A stretch of 64,000 nucleotides of DNA from Aralia elata (Eukaryota > Streptophyta > Magnoliopsida > Apiales > Araliaceae). The first letter of the stretch is position 1. Every line of letters begins with the position of its first letter. The notes beneath the pieces are model-generated. The model made no database searches, was not told the origin of the DNA, and was given only the letters and a program-made list of their open reading frames with translations. The stretch covers positions 92,344,720-92,408,719 of the forward strand of contig CM068384.1 of assembly GCA_034770075.1 (NCBI GenBank). The letters are read 5' to 3'. Of the stretch, positions 12,492-22,272 are shown piece after piece. The translations under genes and the position numbers were made by a program.

Positions 12492-15304
12492 TGTAACGAA
12501 TGCAATTTTTATGATTGAATAAAAATATTTATTGAGTTATATAAATATTTTTATTAATTTATTGAGTTAAATGTGGGTATTTGTTGAATTTAATAATGTT
12601 AAATATTATTTAAATGTGATTTGTTATGTTTATTCTAATTTAATTTAATGATTAAATTAGATGATGAAAAGGTTTATTTGAATAAATAATTTATTTGAAT
12701 AAGAGAATTTATTTGGTATTATTGTTATTTGTTAAATGAAATTATTATTTGAGTTAATTATATTTAATTGAATTTATTTAATAATAAGTTCAATTGAATT
12801 AAATGTGTGACATTTTAAACTATATGTTATATTGGTTTATTAAAATAAATGAAAGGAGTTTTAATTTAGTTTTACCAAACAAGGTCTTATGATCTTTGTT
12901 TGGAAATAATGGGTTATTTTAATTGTGTTTTACCAAACAAGACATAAGAATAATAGGTTATCCTTAATTGCTTTGCCAAACAAGCCTTATGGCTTTTGAA
13001 ATTTTATAACTGATGATACGTTATTATTGTATTAAGTATCAGTTTTTATTTTAGTTTTTAATTTGCATCAGTTTTATTTTTTTTAAAAGGAAGTACGTCA
13101 GTTGAAAGAAAAGAAAAGAGAAGAACAGAGAGAAAAGAAGAAGAACATCAGAGTTTGAGAGAAAACAGAGAGCAGAGCTTGAGAATTTGAGAGTTGAGAG
13201 AAAAGAGAGAATTTGAGAGAGAAGCTTGGAGATTGGAGAAAGAATTTCCAAAACCAAGGAAGCTTAATCAAATTTCTAAGAATTTGAAGGTATAAACTAT
13301 TTACTATGTTTTATTTTCTCTATATATGAATTTATATGCTAAATTCATGAATTACTTGGTTAAAAATGTTAGAACGCATGTGTTAGATGGTTATGTGATG
13401 ATTATAGGTTAATTTGAATGGTTAATTCATGAAAATATGTCTTTGAAATCAGTTTCTAGTTTTTTACAGAGTTTACTTCATGAATTGGATATATGTATGA
13501 AAATTGATGCTTAAATTAGTTGTTATTCGATAGATTAATAATTGTTTGTGATTGTATGATGAAAAACATGAGTAATGCAAAAAGAATTGTTTTAATTGGT
13601 TGAAAAATGAGTTTACAGAGTTTGATTTTATTAAAATGGTTAAAACTTGAATATTTGGTTTTAACAGTGAATTTTGGTTTAAATTGGTTAATCATGTGTT
13701 TTATAATGCTTAGATTGATTAGAAACATGTTGGGTAAATGTTTTGTATCTTATATGATGTCTAGATATACTTAATTTGTTTTCTGGATGGTAGAATTCGG
13801 AAAATTTTGGCCAAATTTGGCCTAAGTTTTCACTGGTTCGCGAGCTGGGGAAGACGACAGTCAAGTCTATCGCCCCGGCGATAGAAATGAACTGATTTCT
13901 TCGCCCCAGCGACATCGTCGCCCCGGCGACAAAATAGTTAAGCAAAATGCCGCCCCGGCGATAGACTCGCCCCGGCGACAATTTTGTTAAGATTTTCTCG
14001 CCCCGGCGAGAAACACTACTGTTTTAAAAAAAAAATTATTATTTTATTCTTGGAAGTTATGATGCATAATTAAACTTATTAATGTGACTAATGTATTACC
14101 AAGGTGGTTGCTAAACTAGTATTTGTTGACTATGGTATGCTAAATGAGATAAAGAGCAAGCCTTAAATGCTTTTAATTTTGTGACTAATTATGTTACAAT
14201 TTTATAATTAAATGTTTAGGTTGTTTAAGGATCGTGAATTACTTAAATTTGTAATCTACGCTTGAGGCAAGTTTTCCTCCCTTAAACTTGAAAGTTATTT
14301 ATAGCAAGTTCCTTATCTCAACTTATTACTTTTATGTTGAACAAGTTTTTTTTTTATCCTAAACTTGTTATTTCATTTAAAGCAAGTTTACTATCATTGA
14401 GCAAGAATATTTACCTTAGCTTATTGTTAATCAAGCAAGGTTACTATCATATACTTGAGCTTTACTTCAATCATTGATTGCTATTCAAACTTCAAATATA
14501 GTTCCTATTGAACAAACTCTATTGATGAATTAGACTAGCAAACCCTTATTGATTCAGCTAGTCCTTAGTTGATGTGCGTTTCAAAGACTTAGAATGTTTT
14601 CTATACTTGTTCCAAGCCAATTTTCTTTTTGGTATGGATTCAGACGATAAACTGAGATGAACAACCCTATTATAGGGGATTACTTACGCGACAGCGTTAA
14701 AATGTTTGTGCACAATACATTGTACAAAGGGCTGATCCCCCTGAGTACGAGATGTTGGTCCATAGTCTTTATGACTGTTAAAGGTTACAGTAGAAATACT
14801 TGTCAACCTAGGACATAGTTCGAGGTCTTGTGACCCTCAGATAAAATTTCTATATTTTGAAATCTATCTTTCCGTGAATCGAGCTTTCTAACGAACTCTT
14901 AGACTGTTATTCCTCATTTGAAATCCTTTTCATTTAAATATTGTTGTTATCATACTTGTGAGCAATTGTTTGCTCACTCTTGCACTAATCATTTCAGCTA
15001 AGCCCGAGAAGCAGGACGAGCCGTCCACCAGTAAGGGCAAGGGCAAGATGCAGAAATAGTTCTAGATTTATTAATTAATTGATGAACATTTGTACCAGAC
15101 TTGTTTTAGATTTTTTTTATATTCCGCATTTGATGTATTAAGGTTGTGGTGACCTGGGATTTTAATTATTGATGTAACCCGGTTTGGGAGATGATTAATT
15201 AAGTTTATTTTAATTGCTTAATTATGGGTAGTTAGATGTGAATGAATGGGATAGTGAACACCAAATCAGGGGGAAATTAAGTACCCAGATTTGGGGGTGT
15301 CACA
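12492..15304 (+). repeat. Tekay 5' LTR
   Basis: It runs TGTAACGAATGC to GGGGTGTCACA, 2813 bp. An AG-rich tract lies at 13090-13260 and a cluster of GC-rich hairpins at 13867-14013. By eye it differs from the 3' LTR by one substitution in a hairpin and one base in an A run. Two smaller open frames on the minus strand (13516-13981) are not believable genes; they occur only because the LTR is repeated. Confidence 0.92.
13867..14013 (+). repeat. GC-rich hairpin cluster in Tekay 5' LTR
   Basis: Six copies of a motif built as TCGCC-CC-GGCGA sit in AT-rich surroundings. The flanking arms differ between copies but still pair, for example CTATCGCCCCGGCGATAG at 13867-13884, GTCGCCCCGGCGAC at 13917-13930 and TTCTCGCCCCGGCGAGAA at 13995-14012. 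The cluster is repeated in the 3' LTR at 23648-23794, where one stem has a G to A change. Confidence 0.8.
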
Positions 15305-15551
15305 GGTTGGTATCAGAGCTGTAGGTTATGAACCTTTAGGTGGGGAAAACCTTAGGGTAGTAGCCTTTTAGAAGATAGAGAATATAGTGGTGATAAACTC
15401 TTATCGAGTTCTAAGGAATGAATTACGGAAATTCATAAAAGACAACAAAATGATTATGTGCTATGTGCTTATTTGATAATAAACTTATGTGCTCGCGAGT
15501 ACTATCGAGTATTGTCAATTAGTAATTAAAACTTAAAACTTTGTTGTCAGG
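15305..15551 (+). promoter_or_regulatory. Tekay leader with tRNA-iMet primer-binding site
   Basis: TGGTATCAGAGC at 15308-15319 is an exact match to the standard initiator tRNA-Met primer-binding site. It starts three bases after the LTR end. The leader ends with TTGTTGTCAG just before the ATG at 15552, which could act as a 3' splice site. Confidence 0.85.
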
Positions 15552-16385
15552 ATGACTGATAGAGGAGAGCCCAGCCAGACTAGGGAGGAGGAGCCCCGAG
15601 ATATTCACGTGGTTCATGAGCAGCTAGTGCAGAGGGAGCTATCTCCATTGGTTACAGTTACAGGTCACGAGTATGAGCCTGAGACTGATCCTGAGGAGGA
15701 CCCTGAGGAGGATCCTGAGGAGGACCCTGAAGAGGTTGAGGAGGAGGAGGAAGACCCTGAGGGGATATCATTATCTACTTTGGGTGTTCAGATGTACGAG
15801 CAGGTGTATGATCGCAACATAGAGTTGCAGGACAGAGTGGAGGAGTTAGAGAGGCAGCTGGCGGAGCGACAGTCTGATTTGGAGCAGAAGAGCAGTGAGA
15901 TTGTGGAGCTAGACATACGTCTTGGAGACGTGGAGTGGAAGTTGGTTCATGTAGAGAGTGATAAGGAGGAGTTAGAGGAACAGGCTGCAGAACGTCAAAC
16001 CACTCTAGAGCAGAAGGATGCTGAGATCCAAGACCTTTCTTCACGTCTTGCAGAGGCTGAGCAGAGGCTAGCACAGTCTGAGTATCGACGCGGACAGTTG
16101 ATAGCCAGGAATGAGATTGTACGAGATGAGTTGAAAGAGGAGTCAGCTAAGCGGGCGAGAGCGGAGACAACTTGGCTGAGGGAGGCTGATCGTGCAGATC
16201 GTATTGAGTGTGAAATGCGGTCAAAGAAGGCCAAGATTGATGAGATGGAGTATATTTTTCATACTACCATAGACAGAGCTCAAGATCGAGCTAATCGTCA
16301 TCCAGATGTGATGGATCGTAGGATGATGACACGCATTATGGAGCAGGAACGCCAGGAAGCTGTACGTCGTGGGATGTCATCATAG
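15552..16385 (+). CDS. Extra upstream ORF of Tekay element: acidic, coiled-coil protein
   Basis: This complete 277-residue frame lies between the primer-binding site and gag. The N-terminal third is acidic, with a perfect tandem repeat of DPEE (four units near residues 55-72) and a run of glutamates. From about residue 85 to 240 the spacing of leucines, valines and charged residues (for example LQDRVEELERQLAERQ, repeated in related form) predicts a long coiled coil. The C-terminus is rich in R, M and Q. I recognise no enzyme or zinc motif. It is not Gag, which follows separately at 16681. Being open in a degraded element, it may be an accessory structural or RNA-handling protein, but that is inference. 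Extra ORFs upstream of gag are known from Ogre/Retand-type elements; I do not know this one as a standard Tekay protein. Confidence 0.75.
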   Translation: MTDRGEPSQTREEEPRDIHVVHEQLVQRELSPLVTVTGHEYEPETDPEEDPEEDPEEDPEEVEEEEEDPEGISLSTLGVQMYEQVYDRNIELQDRVEELERQLAERQSDLEQKSSEIVELDIRLGDVEWKLVHVESDKEELEEQAAERQTTLEQKDAEIQDLSSRLAEAEQRLAQSEYRRGQLIARNEIVRDELKEESAKRARAETTWLREADRADRIECEMRSKKAKIDEMEYIFHTTIDRAQDRANRHPDVMDRRMMTRIMEQERQEAVRRGMSS

Positions 16386-16680
16386 ATTATGATTAGTTAT
16401 GTTATTATGAAATTTATGAGTTAATAAGTTGATTAATCCCAGTTTATTTAATGGGATAGAATAATGATGTAATCCTGGAACTTTGTGATTTCAGGATAGA
16501 TGATTTGATGTAAATAACTACGATGTTATCTCTATTATGTTTTTAAGCAGTTAAGGAATAAAATGTGAAAGTTTATCAGATGTGTTATGTATTTAAGTGT
16601 TGTTCATAAATGTTTAAGTTAAGACTTAAATGTTTGAGTAATTGAGCAATAGTTTAATAACGAGAATTCTTAACAGTAAA
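16386..16680 (+). other. Spacer between extra ORF and gag
   Basis: This AT-rich noncoding stretch ends ATTCTTAACAG (AG at 16675-16676) five bases before the gag ATG. It could serve as a splice acceptor that lets gag be translated from a spliced RNA. No other feature is seen. Confidence 0.5.
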
Positions 16681-18020
16681 ATGCCTCCAAGAAGACAACC
16701 AACACGTCAACAGACCCCCGAGGGATCTACTAACAACGAAGAAGCCAACGCTAATCCCATGCAGCAGTTGGTAAATTTGTTAACGGGAGCCTTTGCGAAC
16801 CAACCCCAAGCGCAGGCCACGACCTTCAAAGACTTCAAGGCTGTCGGACCTCCAGAATTTCAGGGCTCCATGAATCCGATTGAAGCTCAAACATGGATCA
16901 TGGAGATGGAGAAAGTGTTCGATGTCGCCAGAGTCGGTGAAGACCAGAAAACGGCATTTGCGACATTTATGCTGAAATCAGAAGCCAGCTACTGGTGGCA
17001 GGCAAACAAAACTCGTGGTGGTCAGGGTATAATACCGTGGGAGCGGTTTAAAGAAATATTTTTCGAGACATACTTCCCAGTAAGCGCGCAGAACCAGATG
17101 GAAGTGCAGTTCCTAGAGCTGAAGCAAGGTACTATGACGGTACCTGAATATGCTGCAAAGTTCAATGAGCTGGTAAGGTTTGCGCCATATCAGGTTAACA
17201 CGGATGAGCGGAAGGCTAGGAGATTTGAGCAGGGACTGAAACCCTGGTTATATAGTAGAGTTTCGTTGTTTCAACTAAGTTCATTTGCGGCAGTGCTAGA
17301 AAAGGCAATTATCGCTGAAGGAGGCAGTGATGCTCTGTCAAAGTACAACCAGGAGCAGAAGAAAAAGAAGAATGAGAATGAAAACAAAGCAAGTGGTAGC
17401 CATGGGGGCAGTAATCAGAAAAGGAAGTGGAATGATAGTAACTCTGTGGGAAGTCAGCAGGGTAATCAGAAGAAGAAGATAGAGGTGTGCAGCAACTGTG
17501 GGAAGAGCCATATGGGTGCTTGTTTGAAGGGTAAGCGGGTGTGCTTCAACTGTGGACAAGAGGGCCATATTTCACCAAATTGCCCTAATCCGAAGAAAGG
17601 AGCATGTTTCATTTGCGGGTCGAAGGATCACTTTGCCAGAGAGTGCCCTAAGAAAACAGCTACAGGAGGAGCTGGTGCAGGAAAAGGGAGCAGCGGTGGA
17701 GGTAATCTGACTATCACCGGACCGACACAGCCCAACCGACCTACCGCTCGAACGTTCAACATGACGGTGCAGGACGCTGTGCAGTCAAAGGATGTGGTGT
17801 CAGGTATCATTCCAGTCAATAATATTAATGCTTATGTATTGTTTGACTCGGGTGCTACTTGCTCATTTATATCCGATGATTTTGCTAAGAACTTAGAATT
17901 ACCCCAGGAAGAACTAGATTACCCTATGAACATAGAGATTGCGAATAGGGAAATAATTCCTGTTAAACTTATCCACAAGGATTGTCAAATAGATATTAAG
18001 GGTCAGATAACGACGGTAAA
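16681..18020 (+). pseudogene. gag: Tekay gag and start of protease (frame broken near 18020)
   Basis: I start at the ATG of MPPRRQP because chromoviral Gag proteins commonly begin this way; an upstream in-frame ATG at 16642 would add 13 unconvincing residues. The capsid-like domain spans residues 48-250, including PPEFQG and SYWWQA. Three zinc knuckles follow at residues 269-320: CSNCGKSHMGAC, then CFNCGQEGHISPNC and CFICGSKDHFAREC, the last two canonical CX2CX4HX4C. The protease active site is in LFDSGAT (D near residue 389). Near 18012-18022, at an A4 run, reading shifts by one base into the frame that continues as protease and RT. The shifted frame itself stops at 18051. Confidence 0.9.
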
Positions 18021-19150
18021 ACTTGATCCCAATTCGACTTGGGGAGTTTGACGTTATATTGGGTATGGATTGGTTGACTAATCATGGGGCAGTCATTGAC
18101 TGTCAAAAGAAGTGTATAAACCTTATGACTCCGTCAAAGGTTGTATTTTATGGTAGCAAATCGCCTAGACAAGCGAGTTGTCTGACGATGATGCAGGCCA
18201 GAAAGATGTTGAGGCAAGGCTGTATAGGGTATCTAGCCTACATAGTTGATATGCGAAAGGAAGGTGCAAAGTTGGAAGAGATACCAGTGGTTAGAGATTT
18301 CGTGGACGTGTTTCCTGAAGATTTACCAGGATTACCGCCAGATAGGGAAATCGAGTTTGTGATTGATTTAGCACCGGGAACGGCCCCTATATCGAAGGCC
18401 CCGTATCGAATGGCTCCAGTGGAATTAAAGGAGTTGATGGCGCAACTACAGGAGTTGCTAGATAAAAAGTATATTCAACCAAACGTTTCGCCGTGGGGAG
18501 CGCCGGTATTATTCGTTAAGAAGAAGGATGGATCAATGCGTCTTTGCATTGATTATAGAGAATTGAACAAGGTCACGATCAAAAACAAGTATCCGTTGCC
18601 AAGGATCGATGACCTGTTTGATCAACTAAAGGGGGCAAGGTACTTTTCAAAGATAGATTTACGAAGTGGGTACCATCATTTGAAGGTGAGACAGGAGGAT
18701 ATACCAAAGACGGCATTTCGAACTAGATACGGTCACTATGAGTTTTTGGTTATGTCATTTGGTTTAACGAATGCGCCTGCAGCATTCATGGACTTAATGA
18801 ATAGGGTGTTCAAACCATTTCTGGATAAATTCGTAGTGGTGTTTATAGACGACATCCTCGTATATTCCAAAACTCAGGAAGAACACGTCGAGCATTTGAG
18901 GGTGACATTAGAGGCGTTAAGGAAAGAGAAATTGTATGCAAAATTTTCGAAGTGCGAATTTTGGTTGGAACGTGTGCAATTTCTTGGGCATGTGATTGAT
19001 AAGGACGGAATATCGGTAGACCCATCAAAAGTCGAAGCTGTGATAAACTGGGATCAGCCGAAAACACCGTCAGAAGTGAGGAGTTTCCTAGGTTTGGCAG
19101 GATATTATAGGCGTTTTATTCAAGATTTCTCGAGAATCGCCACTCCGTCC
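18021..19150 (+). pseudogene. pol: Tekay protease C-terminus and reverse transcriptase
   Basis: The frame opens with LGEFDVILGMDWL, the end of the protease and linker, then a full reverse transcriptase. Visible motifs are LCIDYRELNKVTIKNKYPLP, FSKIDLRSGYHHLK, FGLTNAPAAFM and VVFIDDILVYS with its two catalytic aspartates (near residues 275-276 from 18023), then FLGHVIDKDGI. After GYYRRFIQDFSRIATP, at about 19142-19155, the reading moves by one base again and this frame runs on only as nonsense to 19267. So Pol is split by two frameshifts here, independent of the CACTA insertion further on. Confidence 0.9.
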
Positions 19151-20878
19151 GTTAACGAATTTAACAAGAAAATCAGTGAAGTTTGTTTGGACGGAGAAGT
19201 GCGAAGAGAGTTTCCAAGAACTAAAGAAGAGACTAAGTTCGGCACCTGTATTGTCTTTGCCAGATGATACAGGAAATTTTGTGGTGTATAGCGACGCATC
19301 GCATAAGGGACTTGGTTGTGTGTTGATGCAGAATGGAAAGGTTATTGCATATGCATCGCGCCAACTAAAAGACTATGAAAAAGGGTATCCGACCCATGAC
19401 TTAGAGTTAGCAGCTGTGGTGTTTGCTCTGAAAATCTGGCGACACTATCTCTATGGGGAGAAGTGTGAAATATACACAGACCATAAAAGTCTGAAGTATA
19501 TTTTTACACAGAAAGATTTGAATATGCGGCAAAGGAGATGGATAGAGTTAATCAAGGACTATGATTGTGAAATCCTATACCATCCGGGAAAAGCCAATGT
19601 GGTTGCAGACGCTTTGAGCAGAAAGGGTCAGGAGAAATTGTTTTTGTTAACCGCTCAGGAGAAGCTCGTGGAGGAAATGGCTAAGTTGGAACTAGAAGTA
19701 AAGAATCAGATGACGTCGACCGAAAAATTATTTCAGATAGAAACCCAACCAACTCTGGTGGAAAAAGTGAAGGAAGCGCAACTCAAAGATGAGGAATGTG
19801 CTGAGATACGGAAAAGATTGCTTGAGGGCGAAAAGCTTAAATACAAAGTTGACACTGAAGGACTGCTTAGATTCGAAGGCCGAATTTGGGTTCCGGCAGA
19901 ACTAAAGATCAGAGAAGAGATTTTGACCGAAGCCCATAGTTCAAGATTTTCGGTTCACCCAGGAAGTACGAAGATGTACCAAGATCTTCGCCAACATTTC
20001 TGGTGGCCAAACATGAAAAGAGAGGTTGCTGAGTGTGTTGCGAAGTGCCTAACCTGTCAGCGAGTAAAAGCAGAACATCAACGACCAAGTGGTTTGCTAC
20101 AGCCTTTGGAGATACCAGAATGGAAATGGGAGCATATCACGATGGATTTCGTGGTAGGTCTTCCAGCTACTCAGAAGGGATATGACGCGATATGGGTCAT
20201 CGTGGATCGACTGACGAAATCAGCGCACTTTTTACCAATCAAAGTCAGATTCACTTTAGATCAGCTGGCGAAGTTATATATCAAAGAAATTATCTCGAGG
20301 CACGGTGTTCCAGTATCAATAGTGTCAGACAGGGATCCGCGGTTCACATCAAAGTTTTGGAGGAGTCTGCAAACTTGTTTGGGGACACAGTTGCGAATGA
20401 GTACAGCCTATCATCCTCAAACCGATGGCCAGAGTGAAAGAACAATTCAAACGTTGGAGGACATGCTGAGAGCGTGTGTCATGGATTTCAAGGGCAACTG
20501 GGATGATCATTTACCTTTGGTCGAATTTTCTTACAACAACAGTCATCACGCCAGTATCGGCATGCCACCCTACGAAGCGTTGTACGGAAGGAAATGCAGA
20601 ACTCCGTTATGCTGGGATGAGGTTGGTGAACGTCGACTATTAGGACCCGAGCTGGTGCAACAAACTGCTGAGATTGTTCAACTAATAAGAGCCAGACTGA
20701 TAGCCGCTCAAGACAGGCAGAAAAAGTATGCTGACCAACACCGACAAAATCGTGAATTTGAGGTCGGCAGCTTCGTGTTTCTCAAAGTATCTCCCTGGAA
20801 AGGGAAAATCAGATTTGGAAAGAAGGGTAAACTAAGTCCGCGATTCATTGGACCCTTTGAAGTGCTGAAACGGGTGGG
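19151..20878 (+). pseudogene. pol: Tekay RNase H and integrase core
   Basis: RNase H is seen in YSDASHKGLGCVLMQ, DLELAAVVFAL, YTDHKSLKY and VVADALSRK. Integrase has the zinc finger H...H...C...C (HSSRFSVHPGSTKMY ... CVAKCLTCQ) and the DD35E core in MDFVVGLP, IVSDRDPRFTSKFW and AYHPQTDGQSERTIQ. The frame continues through FRFGKKGKLSPRFIGPFEVLKR-type C-terminal sequence to 20878. There the CACTA element enters between the codons for R-V-G and E-V-A; the true C-terminus resumes at 21859. Confidence 0.9.
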
Positions 20879-21855
20879 CACTACTAGAAAAATAAGAATA
20901 CGTGACGGAACTTTGTGACAATTTTTAAAAGCAATCACAAAAGATAATAATTTGTGATGGACGTTTTAAGCAATCACAAAATAGTAATATATATGATGGC
21001 TCTTAGTGATGGCTAATTTTGCCATCAATGTATTATAATTGTGATGACCATGTCAATTACCAAATTATTTACGCAAAATAAATTTTCTTTTTGTGACACA
21101 CTAAGCCATCACTTATAGATATACCCTTTTTGTGATTGCATTTAAGCTATCACCAATATTTTAATGAAAAAAATAAGCAAAATAATATTTTATGACGATC
21201 ATAACAATCACTAAAAAAGATATATTTTTGTGACGACTTTTATTTGCAATTACAAAAAGAAGATATTTTGTGATGGAATTTTCAAGCCATCACAAAATAA
21301 TAAAATATTTGATGGCTCTCAGTGATGACTAATTTTACCATCATTATAGAGTATTTGTGACTGCCATTGCAATCACCAAATCTTATATAGGACTAATTTT
21401 GTTTAGTAAGTCAACTCACATATGTTTCCTTTTATATTTTGTTTTAAAATTATAATCATAATTTGGGCTTTGGTGTAGTGGTAATACGTGTTATTTAGTT
21501 TGCAAATGGGGGGAGGGTTCGAATCATACAAGTATCATTTGATACAGTTAATTTATTAAAATAAATTGTCCGTAAAAAGAGATTCATGTTCTTACATTTG
21601 ATCCCTAAAGCCATGTGTTTTTTGTGATGGCTTTGACAATCACAATAGATTACGTGTTAATGTAATTGTATTAATCATCACAAAAGTATTAAGTATTTGT
21701 GTGATTGCCAAAACCATCACAAAAAGGCTTTCATGATGGGGGTATACAAGATGGCCTTCGTGACGACTAAAGTCATCACAAAAACCTTTTGTGATGATTT
21801 TTTGAATTTATATGATGGAATTAAGCCATCACAAAAGGCCATTTTTTTGGTAGTG
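20879..21855. mobile_element. Non-autonomous CACTA (En/Spm-type) DNA transposon, TSD GGG
   Basis: The left end is CACTACTAGAAAAA and the right end, read inward, is CACTACCAAAAAAATGG. The three-base duplication is GGG at 20876-20878 and 21856-21858. Removing the element and one GGG rejoins the Tekay integrase in frame, so the borders are exact. The 977-bp body has no transposase. It contains many short sub-terminal copies of TTTGTGATGG and CCATCACAAA in both orientations, as expected for transposase-binding repeats of this superfamily. Mobilisation would depend on a transposase from elsewhere. Confidence 0.93.
21464..21530 (+). repeat. tRNA-like sequence with Pol III A and B boxes, inside the CACTA element
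   Basis: TGGTGTAGTGG at 21471-21481 fits the Pol III A box and GGTTCGAATCA at 21516-21526 fits the B box, 34 bases apart. This is the arrangement of a tRNA or tRNA-derived SINE head. No 3' acceptor pairing or CCA-compatible end is seen, so it is not a normal tRNA gene. A SINE head or tRNA pseudogene captured by the CACTA element is my reading. Confidence 0.5.
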
Positions 21856-21858
21856 GGG

Positions 21859-22162
21859 TGAGGTAGCTTATGCGGTAGCTTTACCTCCTGAGTTAGGCCA
21901 CATTCACAATGTTTTCCACATATCGGTGCTACGACCGTATAAGTCTGATTATAAACATGTCATAGAGTATGAACCGATACAGTTTGAGCAAGATTTGTCT
22001 TATAAAGAGGTTCCTGTACAAATAGTGGACATGAAAGAACAAGTCCTTAGAAGTAAAGTGATACCTTCTGTAAAGGTAATATGGAGGAACCACAATGCTG
22101 AAGAAGCAACGTGGGAACTCGAAGAGCAAATGATGCAGAATTACCCTCAATTGTTTGTTTAA
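21859..22162 (+). pseudogene. pol: Tekay integrase C-terminus with chromodomain
   Basis: This is the continuation of the integrase after the CACTA element. It starts in the EVAYAVALPPELG stretch, then HIHNVFHISVLRPY, and ends with a chromodomain-like segment containing VKVIWRNHNAEEATWELEE and MMQNYPQLF. Chromodomains at the integrase C-terminus define chromoviruses and are thought to guide insertion to certain chromatin. The stop is at 22160-22162. The open frame taken alone starts at 21926. Confidence 0.9.
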
Positions 22163-22272
22163 TTATATATATTGCGATTCTGGGGACAGAATCTTTGTAA
22201 GGGGGGAGAATGTAACGGACGATTTAATTGCGTTGTGATTCTGGGGACAGAATCCTTTTAAGGAGGGAAAGA
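22163..22272 (+). promoter_or_regulatory. Tekay polypurine tract, duplicated with an LTR-start echo
   Basis: The working tract is AAGGAGGGAAAGA just before the LTR at 22273. About 66 bp upstream lies a second copy of the whole stretch: GATTCTGGGGACAGAATC, then AAGGGGGGAGAATGTAACGG, which includes the first bases of an LTR-like start. So the PPT plus LTR border is present twice in tandem. Confidence 0.75.

Noticed and set aside
13051..13981. Three minus-strand ORFs repeated at 22832-23762
   Set aside because: Identical in both Tekay LTRs; low-complexity or hairpin-derived, no protein character.
13867..14013. CRISPR-like array (short GC repeats with spacers)
   Set aside because: Repeats are irregularly spaced, inverted, and inside an LTR of a plant element; this is not a CRISPR.
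15775..16234. Minus-strand ORFs opposite the coiled-coil ORF
   Set aside because: Mirror frames of a repetitive acidic coding region.
21464..21530. A functional tRNA gene
   Set aside because: Only the A and B boxes are convincing; no proper acceptor stem closes.
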